Counted from the stretch's first letter, positions 52,514 through 60,604 are shown. The stretch is DNA of 64,000 nt from Chloroflexota bacterium (GCA_025354985.1 JANXLU010000042.1:186001-250000); one strand, 5' to 3'. The notes: generated from the letters alone by a model not told the origin. Numbers and translations are program-made.

Positions 52514-53494
52514 ATGCGAGAACTAACCTATTCCCAGGCGCTCCGCGAGGCGCTGATCGAAGAAATGGATCGCGACCGCAATATTATTCTCATGGGCGAA
52601 GACATCGGCGTCTACGGCGGGCTTTTCAAAGTCACCGATGGGCTGATGGCGCGCTTTGGCGAGGCCCGCGTCCGGGAGACCCCCATCACCGAGAGCGGTT
52701 TTATCGGCGCGGCCGTCGGTCTGGCCATGTGCGGAAAGCACCCCATGGCCGAGCTTATGTTTATGGACTTTGCCTGGGTCGCCGCCGATCAATTGTTTAA
52801 TCAGGCCTGCAAAATGCGCCAGATGAGTGGCGGTCAGGTGCAGGTGCCCTTGGTAGTGCGCACCCAGCAGGGCGGCGGCCGCGGCAATGCCGCTCAGCAT
52901 TCCCAATCGTTGGAGGCTCATTTTGCCCACATCCCGGGAATGAAAATCGTGTTGCCCAGCACGCCGGCCGATGCCAAGGGTCTGCTCAAACAGGCCTTTC
53001 GTGAACAAGACCCGGTGATCTTTATCGAGCATAAATTGCTCTATAACACCAAGGGCGATGTGCCCGAGCACATGGACCCCATTCCCTTTGGTGAGGCCAC
53101 GGTCAAACGGGCCGGCACCAATGTGACCATCGTGAGCTACTCGCGGACCGTGCTTCATGCGCTGGAAGCCGCCGAGACCCTGGCTACGCAGGGCATCAGC
53201 GCGGAGGTCATCGACTTGCGCACCATCTATCCGTTGGACATGGCCACCGTGCTGCGCTCGGTCAAGAAGACCAACCGCGCCGTCGTCGCCCATGAGAGCC
53301 ATCGCAACAGCGGCTTTGGCGCCGAGCTCGCCTCGCGAATCACCGAGCAGGCCTTCACCAGCCTCGATGCCCCGGTCGAGCGCGTCGGCGCCCTTGATGT
53401 GCCCATTCCGTATAGTCAACCACTTGAAAGTGCCACACTCCCGTCTCCCGACTGGATCGTAGCCGCCGCCCGCAAGACGTTATACAAAGCCTAG
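52514..53494 (+). CDS. Thiamine-diphosphate-dependent E1 beta subunit
   Basis: 326 residues starting 9 bp after E1 alpha. 'MGEDIGVYGGLFKVTDGL' and 'TPITESGFIGAAVGLAM' (with the glutamate that activates TPP) are the standard beta-subunit motifs, followed by the transketolase C-terminal domain. Like AcoB/PdhB. Together with E1 alpha it would decarboxylate a 2-oxo acid or cleave acetoin. Confidence 0.9.
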   Translation: MRELTYSQALREALIEEMDRDRNIILMGEDIGVYGGLFKVTDGLMARFGEARVRETPITESGFIGAAVGLAMCGKHPMAELMFMDFAWVAADQLFNQACKMRQMSGGQVQVPLVVRTQQGGGRGNAAQHSQSLEAHFAHIPGMKIVLPSTPADAKGLLKQAFREQDPVIFIEHKLLYNTKGDVPEHMDPIPFGEATVKRAGTNVTIVSYSRTVLHALEAAETLATQGISAEVIDLRTIYPLDMATVLRSVKKTNRAVVAHESHRNSGFGAELASRITEQAFTSLDAPVERVGALDVPIPYSQPLESATLPSPDWIVAAARKTLYKA

Positions 53495-53551
53495 CCAAAA
53501 GTGCCTCCATGGGTGAACCCTGTGGTGGCGCTTTTGCACCGGAGAAAAACC

Positions 53552-54037
53552 ATGGTTCTCGCAGTCTGGCACTTCAGTTTCACCGTAAGCAACATCGAGC
53601 GCTCGGTCGCCTTCTACCGCGATGTGCTGGGAATGACCCTGGTTCATGAACAGGTTCAGCACAATGAATACACCGCGCAGTTGGTGGGTTACCCGGATGC
53701 GCATCTCAAGGTTGCCCAGCTCAAGACCCCGGCCTCGACCGCCAGTCCCTCAACCCACGTGCTCGAGCTTGTGGAATACGTTCACCCCAGGGGCGACCGC
53801 GTCGATCCCAATACGTATCACAGCGGTTCATCGCATATGGCCTTCGTTGTTGATGATATGGCCGCCGAATACGCCCGGTTGAAGTCACTCGGCGTACGCT
53901 TCAAAAACGAACCCGTTCGCATCGCGGCCGGTGTCAACCTCGGCGGTTATGGGGTCTACTTCTGGGACCCGGACCAGATCACCCTCGAACTCATCCAACC
54001 CCCGCCGCACCGCATGGAGGCCTGGCGCAACGTATAG
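53552..54037 (+). CDS. VOC (glyoxalase/dioxygenase) family protein
   Basis: 161 residues, single vicinal-oxygen-chelate module pair: 'WHFSFTVSNIERSVAFYRDVLGM' and 'GSSHMAFVVDDM' give the two histidines, 'HVLELVEY' and 'ITLELIQP' the glutamates, so the H-E-H-E metal site is complete. Could be a glyoxalase, epimerase (methylmalonyl-CoA-like) or dioxygenase. GGAG is 7 nt before the ATG at 53552, which is therefore chosen over an earlier in-frame GTG. Likely in the E1 operon. Confidence 0.83.
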   Translation: MVLAVWHFSFTVSNIERSVAFYRDVLGMTLVHEQVQHNEYTAQLVGYPDAHLKVAQLKTPASTASPSTHVLELVEYVHPRGDRVDPNTYHSGSSHMAFVVDDMAAEYARLKSLGVRFKNEPVRIAAGVNLGGYGVYFWDPDQITLELIQPPPHRMEAWRNV

Positions 54038-54053
54038 GAATGACATCGCCGAC

Positions 54054-54974
54054 TTGATTCTGGAAATTGATGCTCGTTCCTTCCTAACCGCCTACTATTC
54101 CACGTCGCCCCGAGATCTGTCTTTGATTGGGGCCGGGGCATGGTCGCAGTGCTTTGCCTTCACCCATGCAGACCGCGCATTGGTCATTCGATTTGGAAAG
54201 CATGTCGGAGATTTTTACAAGGATCGGCGGGCGCATGCCTATGACGCGCCATCGTTGCCGATCCCGGAAGTGCTCGATATCGGACCGGCCTTTGATGGCT
54301 ACTACTGCATCTCGTCTCGGGTAGTCGGCGCGCCGCTTGAACTCGTTGGCGCAACCCAATGGTGCACATTGGTGCCTGCGCTCGCGCGTGCCATGGAGGC
54401 GCTGCGCACCGCGGATATCTCGATCACTACCGGCATTGGGGGTTGGAACGCCGACGGCCAGGCGGAGTTTGGCTCCTGGTCCGCGTTTCTGCTGAGCTGC
54501 GCCGTCGACAGCCCCACCCACCGGACCCACGGCTGGCGTCAAAAGCTGGATCGTCATGCAGTTGGTGCCGCCACGTTTGATTGGGGCTACGCACTTCTTC
54601 AGACCGTTGCGACCGTCCCGGCGCCGCGTTGCCTGGTCCACTGCGATCTCGCAAACCGTAACGTCCATGTGATCGAAGACACCATTACGGGCGTGTTTGA
54701 CTGGGGTTGTTCCCTATTTGGAGACCATCTCTATGAGCTGGCGTGGTTTGAGTTCTGGGCGCCTTGGACGCCCAGCTTGGACATGGTTTTGTTGCGCAGG
54801 CAATTGGACTACGCGTGGCGCGCGTCAGGTTATCGCCCGGACCATGTCGCGGAACGACTGCGGGCCTGTTACCTGCACATCGGCTTGGGGCACCTGGGTT
54901 ACAACGCGTTTACCGGCAACGTTGAAAGTCTCGAAGGCACCGCACACCGCCTGCGCGCGTTAGTCGCCATCTAA
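54054..54974 (+). CDS. Aminoglycoside phosphotransferase (APH)-like kinase
   Basis: 306 residues with kinase-like APH features: the catalytic loop HCDLANRNV (H-x-D-x4-N, with HCD for the usual HGD) and 'GVFDWGCSLFGDHLYELAW' (D-W, the metal-binding aspartate). These enzymes phosphorylate antibiotics, choline, or other small molecules; hygromycin kinases resemble the second motif. The true start is uncertain: the frame is open to 53931 through the VOC gene, and I place it at TTG 54054 (after AGGA at 54036). Ends before a strong hairpin. Confidence 0.7.
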   Translation: MILEIDARSFLTAYYSTSPRDLSLIGAGAWSQCFAFTHADRALVIRFGKHVGDFYKDRRAHAYDAPSLPIPEVLDIGPAFDGYYCISSRVVGAPLELVGATQWCTLVPALARAMEALRTADISITTGIGGWNADGQAEFGSWSAFLLSCAVDSPTHRTHGWRQKLDRHAVGAATFDWGYALLQTVATVPAPRCLVHCDLANRNVHVIEDTITGVFDWGCSLFGDHLYELAWFEFWAPWTPSLDMVLLRRQLDYAWRASGYRPDHVAERLRACYLHIGLGHLGYNAFTGNVESLEGTAHRLRALVAI

Positions 54975-54986
54975 GTACACTTCCAT

Positions 54987-55022
54987 ACACATGGTGGCTG
55001 CCTCAAGGCGACCACCATGTGT
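54987..55022. terminator. Hairpin between convergent APH-like and Trypco1 genes
   Basis: An 11-bp perfect outer stem (54987-54997 with 55012-55022) extended by an imperfect inner stem. It sits 12 bp after both stop codons and can act on either strand; on the plus strand it is followed by an A-run, not a T-run. Confidence 0.55.
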
Positions 55023-55033
55023 CAAAAAATCAC

Positions 55034-55654
55034 CTATGCACAAGCCCAGTCGCTGTGCCAGGATTCGCTATGGTTGCCATTGCCCAGGTTGATGCGATAG
55101 CGTTTGCGCGCCTCGCTGCCGCCTGAACAAGCGTGGTTAGGCCGGCTTTCCGTATTGGTCTCAATCGCCAGGGTTTCGTGACCAAGCGCCAGCAACTCGG
55201 ACAAAATATGCCCCTCGGTGCCCGCCTTGCTGTTGCGCCGGATCGTCTCGCTGATCTCATCATGCTGGTCCATCGGAGCCTTGATCTGCTTTGGCTGCGC
55301 CGCAGACTTTTCCTTTTCCCAAACCAAAGTCACCACAATATGCGCCTCCGCGCCGGCATCCACCAACCAGGACGCACCGCCACCCGTGCCCGCCGAGAAT
55401 TTGAGCCCGAACTCAACCGTTGCCTGGTCCGGTTGAATGTGCTTTAGGCCATTCAGCACGGCGCCACCAACATCGGCCATCGCCTTCTCAATGACGACGG
55501 GATCAAACGCCGATTCTTCAACTTTGCCTTTCGTCACCGACAATACTTTCAACGTGCTTTGCGGAACTGCAACAACAATTGGCGTGGCCACTACGGTCTT
55601 CGCCTTTGGCTTTGCAACCATGCTTGCTTTTGAACTCGTCTTTGAACTCGCCAT
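55034..55654 (-). CDS. Trypco1 (CU044_2847-type, trypsin-co-occurring domain) protein
   Basis: 206 residues. Residues about 57-114 fit the Trypco1/CU044_2847 domain: a helix, then 'TVEFGLKFSAGTGGG' and the strand 'AEAHIVVTLVWEK'. In the literature this small domain travels with trypsin-like proteases and effector-associated domains in bacterial conflict systems. The first 30 residues are a low-complexity Ser/Lys/Ala leader and the 90-residue C-terminal tail (Gly/Asn/His/Trp-rich at its end) matches nothing I know. No protease domain is fused or adjacent. AAGGAG precedes the ATG. On the same strand as, and 1.3 kb from, the gasdermin gene. Confidence 0.6.
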   Translation of the reverse strand: MASSKTSSKASMVAKPKAKTVVATPIVVAVPQSTLKVLSVTKGKVEESAFDPVVIEKAMADVGGAVLNGLKHIQPDQATVEFGLKFSAGTGGGASWLVDAGAEAHIVVTLVWEKEKSAAQPKQIKAPMDQHDEISETIRRNSKAGTEGHILSELLALGHETLAIETNTESRPNHACSGGSEARKRYRINLGNGNHSESWHSDWACA

Positions 55655-55740
55655 TGAGGGTCTCCTTTACAGTGATCTAGTAAATGACAATTGGTCAGGC
55701 CACGTGGCCTTGCACCAGACAGTAGTATGGCACGGGCGGA

Positions 55741-56088
55741 TTAAAGCCCTTTAATGTTTTCCGCTACGCGGCATCTCACGATTCTCGCGATCAAGTCATA
55801 CGGAATCGGCTCATCCAATGGAAAACGCAACGCGCCTTTCGGCCCTTCATACCGCGCCACCTCTGCGCGCAGCTCGGCGCTTCCCGTCACGGGCGGATAA
55901 AGGCCGATATGCCTTTTGAAGGCCGCAAAGTGCACCAGGTTGCCATTCAGTACAAATGTAGGCATCTGATACATTATGGCCTCTGTTGCGCCGTGTGCGT
56001 TCTCGCGAACCAGCGCTCGAATCTGCTCCAGGATCGGCTTCACCGATTCCGGGCAGCCGGCAATATAGTCATCTATCGTCCTGGTCAT
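55741..56088 (-). CDS. DUF1801 (YdhG/YjhQ-like) protein
   Basis: 115 residues of the DUF1801 family: 'DDYIAGCPESVKPILEQIRALVRENA', 'EAIMYQMPTFVLNGNLVHFAAFKRHIGLYP' and the ending 'EPIPYDLIARIVRCRV' are typical. Relatives include Fra/YdhG-like iron chaperones, but the biochemical role is mostly unknown. Single gene, 86 bp from the divergent VOC gene. Confidence 0.82.
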   Translation of the reverse strand: MTRTIDDYIAGCPESVKPILEQIRALVRENAHGATEAIMYQMPTFVLNGNLVHFAAFKRHIGLYPPVTGSAELRAEVARYEGPKGALRFPLDEPIPYDLIARIVRCRVAENIKGL

Positions 56089-56173
56089 GGGTCACAGTAA
56101 CTCCAATTGTCGCAAGTTTCGAATGCGTTACTCTTAAACAGTCATGGTTATACTTCATCAGGAGTAAAAAATA

Positions 56174-56950
56174 ATGGCAAGACATCATCACGCAAAACCC
56201 GCAGGTGTGCCCACCTGGACCGATCTCATGACCACCGACACTGAAAAGGCGCGCACGTTTTATCACGCCGTGTTTGGTTGGGAATATCACGTGGCCGGCC
56301 CGGAGTTTGGCGGCTACATCAATGCCCACATCAACGAGCACATGGTGGCCGGCATTACCGGACCCATGCCGGGCGCTCCTCCCATGCCCGCAGCCTGGAC
56401 GATCTATTTTGCCTCGCATGACATCGACGCCGATGTCGCAAAGGCTGAAAAGCTGGGCGCCAAGGTTATGGCCCCGGCGATGACTGTTGGCGACCTTGGC
56501 AAAATGGCGATCTTGATCGACCCGACCGGCGCAGTTTTCGGTCTGTGGCAGGCCGGCACGTTTACGGGCGCCATGGTCACCGAGGAACATGGCGCCATGA
56601 ACTGGGTGGAGCTGACCTCGACGGATGCCAAGGCCGCTAACGCGTTCTATGTTGGGCTGCTTGGCACCACGTCTGCGGCCATGCCTGGTGGGTTGGAGTA
56701 CTACACCCTGAGCCATGGCGAGCACCAGCGCGCCGGCATCATGCAGGCCGATCCGGCATGGGGCATCAAGCAATCGTTCTGGGCAAATTACTTCCACACC
56801 GACGATGCGGCTGCCACGGCCGCACTTGCGGTCAAGAACGGTGCAACCATGCGCGGCCCGATTGATGACACTCCGTTTGGTCAACTGGGCGCGCTCGTGG
56901 ACCCGGTCGGCGCAAATTTCAAGATCATTCAGCCACCCAAGCATTCGTAG
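56174..56950 (+). CDS. Two-domain VOC family protein (glyoxalase-like)
   Basis: 258 residues with two tandem VOC domains (about 12-125 and 138-255). The first has 'WTDLMTTDTEKARTFYHAVFGWEY', the second 'NWVELTSTDAKAANAFYVGLLG'; each ends with a strand such as 'VFGLWQ' or 'NFKIIQ'. The usual first histidine is replaced by D or E, so metal binding may differ from classical glyoxalases; Streptomyces and chloroflexus homologues are often annotated as hydroxylases. GGAG lies 9 nt before the ATG. A perfect hairpin follows. Confidence 0.8.
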   Translation: MARHHHAKPAGVPTWTDLMTTDTEKARTFYHAVFGWEYHVAGPEFGGYINAHINEHMVAGITGPMPGAPPMPAAWTIYFASHDIDADVAKAEKLGAKVMAPAMTVGDLGKMAILIDPTGAVFGLWQAGTFTGAMVTEEHGAMNWVELTSTDAKAANAFYVGLLGTTSAAMPGGLEYYTLSHGEHQRAGIMQADPAWGIKQSFWANYFHTDDAAATAALAVKNGATMRGPIDDTPFGQLGALVDPVGANFKIIQPPKHS

Positions 56951-56958
56951 TTGATCGT

Positions 56959-56991
56959 GCATGCCGCGTTGCACACTGCAACGCGGCATGC
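56959..56991. terminator. Perfect 15-bp hairpin between VOC gene and gasdermin gene
   Basis: Stem 56959-56973 pairs perfectly with 56977-56991 around a CAC loop. It starts 9 bp after the VOC stop and ends 5 bp before the stop codon of the convergent gasdermin gene, so it would terminate both. Confidence 0.75.
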
Positions 56992-56995
56992 AGCA

Positions 56996-57802
56996 TCAAT
57001 TAGTATTGAAAGTCACCCAGGCGCCCTTGGTGTGCAATCTGACTGCCGTTTCGGGTGGCTGACCGGTCAACAGGCCGTCGACCGACTTGGCCGCCGAGCT
57101 GCCCGCGGGCAATGGCTCCAGTTTGATGTATTTGCCGTCGGCATAAATCAGGCGATAGGCCTGAAAGCCAAACACAAGGTGGGCGTCTCCCGAAAATGTC
57201 ACCCGTCCGGTGTGTTCTGATTCGCCTGAAACCTTGACGGTTGCCCCAACGATTTGTTGTAGTGCGGGCACCTGAACTTCCACGCCGGCCGAGCCGCTGG
57301 CATTCGTATCCACGGTCACGCTGTCGCTCTTAATCGTGTTAGTGACGACATAAATGTCACTATTGTCAAGCAATTCCCGCACATACCGGACGTCGGCGCT
57401 GATCTGGGTTGCTCCGAGGAATTTGTCGAGCGCGGCCACGGTCACGCCATCGCTCAGCACGTGCGGGAACTCAAACGTGACTCCGCTGGCGTGCTTAAAC
57501 TCCGTCTTCAAGCCAATCTGCCCACCGCCCATCGCGCTGATGATTGTGCCAAGCAAATCCAAACCAAGACCAAGATTAAGCGCATTCGTGTGCTTGCCCG
57601 ACACGCCCGCTGCGGGCACGTTTGCCGCGATGACGGGCAGGGTCGCCCCCACGAAAAGCTCGCTGATGTTGCCAATTCGGCTCAGATCGCGCTCGCCCGA
57701 GTGCGAAAGTAGCGTAAGCGGTGGAAAATCCGCCTTTGGCAGACGAATGACGTTGTAGCCCCGATCCTTGAGAAAGCTGATGTATGGGTCTTCACAGAAC
57801 AT
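56996..57802 (-). CDS. Bacterial gasdermin (bGSDM), pore-forming cell-death effector
   Basis: 268 residues. The N-terminus 'MFCEDPYISFLKDRGYNVIRLP' with Cys3, the 'PLTLL' and 'LSRIGNISELF' blocks match the beginning of bacterial gasdermins, in which the N-terminal cysteine is palmitoylated and the protein forms membrane pores when a protease removes a short C-terminal inhibitory segment (known for the family). Size is right. The rest is beta-rich with amphipathic 'VYVVTNTIKSDSVTVDTNASGSAGVEVQV' strands. The last ~25 residues would be the inhibitory tail. No protease gene is adjacent. A GGAGGTG Shine-Dalgarno site precedes the ATG. The assignment rests on motif resemblance from memory, not on an alignment. 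Confidence 0.75.
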   Translation of the reverse strand: MFCEDPYISFLKDRGYNVIRLPKADFPPLTLLSHSGERDLSRIGNISELFVGATLPVIAANVPAAGVSGKHTNALNLGLGLDLLGTIISAMGGGQIGLKTEFKHASGVTFEFPHVLSDGVTVAALDKFLGATQISADVRYVRELLDNSDIYVVTNTIKSDSVTVDTNASGSAGVEVQVPALQQIVGATVKVSGESEHTGRVTFSGDAHLVFGFQAYRLIYADGKYIKLEPLPAGSSAAKSVDGLLTGQPPETAVRLHTKGAWVTFNTN

Positions 57803-57912
57803 TAAAGCACCTCCGCGTGTTCAGATAGTGTATGCCTGGCGTCCCGCAGCGCCATGGGAACTTAGTCCCAATTAATTCCCAAGAAACACGGAAAACTGTG
57901 GAAGCGGATAAA

Positions 57913-58410
57913 TTAGAACCGTCCGCTTGCAATCACGTTACCTTCAGTTTGATCAACCACCTCAACAGCAATATACACTGCCCATGGCATCGGCGCTGCA
58001 AAGACCACGTGTGCCGTGCCGTCCGAATCAGGAGTAAATGCTTGTATCGAATCGACCAGACCACCGTCCTTGCGGGTGAGGTTGATGAGGTAGGCGCGCT
58101 TGCTATTCGCGGGGAGGCCGGTTAACGCAAGCACACCTTGAAGACGCGCGGCGCCAAGCAGCCGCCCACCGACTCCGTTCGATCCGGTCAATATGACGTT
58201 TGACAGACCTGGTGACGCCAGAACCGCATTTAACGCGACCACCTTGGAACGTTCATTCTCCAACCGCGCCCGTTCCATCACCAGCCGATTGTTCAGAACG
58301 AGGTTCAAAACGCCAAGCCCGAGCGCCAAAACGATTCCCAACGGAAGCAAAATCCGCCCGACCCGCATCACCATGCTCACTTGTTGTGGCGTCTGCTCCT
58401 CCCCAGTCAT
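57913..58410 (-). CDS. RskA-like anti-sigma-factor C-terminal domain membrane protein
   Basis: 165 residues. One transmembrane helix (about 15-40), then a short coiled-coil-like segment ('RLVMERARLENERSKVVALNAVL') and a beta-rich extracytoplasmic domain with 'TGSNGVGGRLLGAARLQGVLALTGLPANSKRAYLINLTRKDGG' and 'FTPDSDGTAHVVF', the pattern of the RskA C-terminal domain of anti-sigma K factors. The cytoplasmic zinc-binding anti-sigma domain is missing, so it is not a complete anti-sigma factor; no sigma factor is adjacent. Upstream of the gasdermin on the same strand (110-bp gap). GTG 58428 is an alternative start. Confidence 0.6.
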   Translation of the reverse strand: MTGEEQTPQQVSMVMRVGRILLPLGIVLALGLGVLNLVLNNRLVMERARLENERSKVVALNAVLASPGLSNVILTGSNGVGGRLLGAARLQGVLALTGLPANSKRAYLINLTRKDGGLVDSIQAFTPDSDGTAHVVFAAPMPWAVYIAVEVVDQTEGNVIASGRF

Positions 58411-58441
58411 CGCCCGCGAGTGTAGCACTGTTCCCCTGCTC

Positions 58442-58447
58442 TACAAT
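58442..58447 (+). promoter_or_regulatory. -10 box (TACAAT) for the Fe-S electron carrier gene, leaderless geometry
   Basis: TACAAT ends 9 nt before the ATG at 58457. It helps to reject the much longer open frame starting at 58193, which runs antisense through the RskA-like gene. Confidence 0.45.
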
Positions 58448-58456
58448 CTGACTGAA

Positions 58457-60490
58457 ATGCTGTCGCTTCCAGAAAAAGTCTTGTTCATCACGCTCGTCGC
58501 CGCATCACTCTACGCCGCCGCATGCACCTTCAAGAAACTCTGGAGCGTAGTCACCCTGGCCCAGGGTGGTGCCCTCCGGTTGGATCAGGCAGGCGCACGA
58601 ATCTGGAAGGCGATCAGCGCACTCTTTACCCAGGGGCGCATCATTCGCAATCGCAAAATTAGCAGCCTGCTTCACTTTGGCGTGGCTTGGGGATTCCTGT
58701 TCTTTCTACTCGTCAACGCACTCGATATTCTGGAAGGCTTCATCACGGGCTTCGCCGTGCCCGGCCCCGCGGGTGCGATCTACCGCCTCCTAAGTGATCT
58801 CTTCAGCATCAGCGTCCTGGTTGGCGTTACATACTTCCTGCTGCGCAGGTTTGTGCGCAAGGATGCATCATTGCGCATCAATGAAAAATCATTGTTGCAC
58901 CCAAAGGCGCGCATGGGAATCGCCCGGGACTCACTGCTCGTCGGTGCGTTTATCCTGTTGCACGTTGGTTTTCGCCTGCTTGGCTCCTCGTTCAAGGTGG
59001 CCTATTTCGGCGGGGATGCCTGGTCGCCTTTTGCAAACCAGATCAGTCTGGCATGGCGCGGTCTCCCACCGTCCACTCTGACCATCGCCGAACACGCGTG
59101 CTGGTGGCTGGCGCTTGGGTTGATCTTTGCTTTTCTGCCCTATTTTCCATATACCAAGCACCTTCACCTGATCGCCGGCCCGCTCAATTTCGCCACCCGA
59201 CCGGACCGGTCTGCGCTTGGCGCGCTTGAGCCCATCAACTTTGAGGATCAATCCATCGAGAAATTTGGCGTTGCCACGTTTAGGGATTTGTCGCAAAAGC
59301 ATGCGGTTGATGCGCTCTCCTGCATCATGTGCAATCGTTGCGCGGAAGTTTGCCCGGCCAGCGTCACTGGCAAGGAGCTGTCTCCCGCCGCGCTCGAGAT
59401 AAACAAGCGCTATATGGTCTGGGACGCATTCAAATCCAGTGGGCCGTTGCAACCACTAAACACCGCCCACGACGTTTTCAATCAACCTCTGGTTGGCTCC
59501 GCCATCAGCGAGAGCGCGGTGTGGGCCTGCACCAGTTGCGGCGCGTGCGTGGATGTGTGCCCGGTGGGCAACGAACCAATGTTTGACATTCTCAATATCC
59601 GCCGCGACCTTGTGCTCACTCAGAGCAAATTCCCGGCCCAACTCAAGGGTGCGTTCACCGGGATGGAGCGCAACGGCAACCCCTGGAAGATGAGCGACGA
59701 TCGCCTGGCCTGGACCAAGCCGCTCGGCTTCACCGTCCCCACCGTTGAGGAAAATCCGGACTATGACGTACTCTACTGGGTGGGCTGTGCGGGTGCGTTT
59801 GACCCGAATGCCCAGCACACCGCCCGCGCGATTGCCACCGTGTTGCACAGCGCCGGCGTAAACTTTGCCGTGCTGGGCAATGCCGAAACCTGCACCGGTG
59901 ACACCGCGCGTCGTGCGGGAAACGAATATCTATTTACCGAGATGGCCAGGGGCGTCATTGAGGCGCTGCACGGCGCCGGCGCCGACAAAAAGCAGATCGT
60001 CACCGGCTGCCCGCATTGTCTGCACACCATCGGCAAGGAATATGCCGACCTTGGCGGACATTTCAAGGTGCAGCATCACACCCAACTGATTAACACGTTG
60101 GTGGGTGATGGGCGCCTGAAGATCAATGCCGGCAAGATGCTTGAGAGCGTCACGTTTCATGACCCATGCTATCTGGGGCGACATAACGGCGAGTTTGAGG
60201 CGCCCCGCGCAGTCCTTGGCGAAGTCAGCCAGGGTGTGATCGAGATGGCGCGTTCACGCAACAATTCGTTTTGTTGCGGTGCCGGTGGTGCGCAGGTGTG
60301 GAAGGAGGAGGAGCATGGCTCCGGTGCGGTCAATATCAACCGCTTCACCGAGGCCGCGGCCACCGGCGCAAAAACGCTGGCCATCGGCTGCCCCTTTTGC
60401 GCCCGCATGCTGAATGACGCCAACGCCGCCGCCGGCAAGCCGATGCACGTCAAGGATGTGGCCGAACTTGTTGTGGAGGCACTTGCCTGA
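58457..60490 (+). CDS. Membrane (Fe-S)-binding electron carrier, HdrD/EtfD-like (heterodisulfide-reductase-related CCG domains)
   Basis: 677 residues. The N-terminal third has about six helices in the nitrate-reductase-gamma style with histidines for b-type hemes (such as H73, H169, H213). Two 4Fe-4S ferredoxin motifs follow (CIMCNRCAEVCP at 289-300, CTSCGACVDVCP at 358-369), then two CCG domains ('GCPHCLHTIG', 'FHDPCYLGRHN', 'CCGAGGAQVW', 'GCPFCARML') that bind a noncubane cluster. This is the EtfD/DsrMK-like arrangement that passes electrons from an electron-transfer flavoprotein or acyl-CoA dehydrogenase to quinone. Etf genes are not nearby. Confidence 0.87.
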   Translation: MLSLPEKVLFITLVAASLYAAACTFKKLWSVVTLAQGGALRLDQAGARIWKAISALFTQGRIIRNRKISSLLHFGVAWGFLFFLLVNALDILEGFITGFAVPGPAGAIYRLLSDLFSISVLVGVTYFLLRRFVRKDASLRINEKSLLHPKARMGIARDSLLVGAFILLHVGFRLLGSSFKVAYFGGDAWSPFANQISLAWRGLPPSTLTIAEHACWWLALGLIFAFLPYFPYTKHLHLIAGPLNFATRPDRSALGALEPINFEDQSIEKFGVATFRDLSQKHAVDALSCIMCNRCAEVCPASVTGKELSPAALEINKRYMVWDAFKSSGPLQPLNTAHDVFNQPLVGSAISESAVWACTSCGACVDVCPVGNEPMFDILNIRRDLVLTQSKFPAQLKGAFTGMERNGNPWKMSDDRLAWTKPLGFTVPTVEENPDYDVLYWVGCAGAFDPNAQHTARAIATVLHSAGVNFAVLGNAETCTGDTARRAGNEYLFTEMARGVIEALHGAGADKKQIVTGCPHCLHTIGKEYADLGGHFKVQHHTQLINTLVGDGRLKINAGKMLESVTFHDPCYLGRHNGEFEAPRAVLGEVSQGVIEMARSRNNSFCCGAGGAQVWKEEEHGSGAVNINRFTEAAATGAKTLAIGCPFCARMLNDANAAAGKPMHVKDVAELVVEALA

Positions 60491-60567
60491 CTTTTTGTCT
60501 CGGTTTTCGTAGATTCATCGTTCTATCAGTAGAATGTTTTTGTATCGTCCCTGTTATCAAGAGAATA

Positions 60568-60601
60568 TATCGGATAACGCAAATTGTGATATCATCCGAT
60601 A
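60568..60601. promoter_or_regulatory. Inverted repeat (TATCGGAT...ATCCGATA) and -10 box just upstream of fic
   Basis: Two 8-bp arms, 60568-60575 and 60594-60601, are perfect inverted copies with an 18-nt centre; the palindrome TGATATCA (60587-60594) lies inside. The right arm overlaps TATCAT (60590-60595), a -10 box 9 nt before the fic ATG. A protein bound here would block the promoter, so it is a good candidate operator, possibly for autoregulation. The 114 bp between the preceding stop codon and fic are clearly AT-richer than neighbouring DNA. Confidence 0.45.
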
Positions 60602-60604
60602 GTC

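Noticed and set aside
52523-53419. 298-residue minus-strand open frame
   Set aside because: Antisense to the E1 beta gene, which has clear family motifs; no homology in the antisense product.
56069-56989. 306-residue minus-strand open frame
   Set aside because: Antisense to the two-domain VOC gene and running through its promoter and terminator; no recognisable motif.
58193-58456. Extended N-terminus (88 residues) of the Fe-S electron carrier
   Set aside because: Antisense to the RskA-like gene and lacking hydrophobic or family character; the -10 box lies downstream of it.
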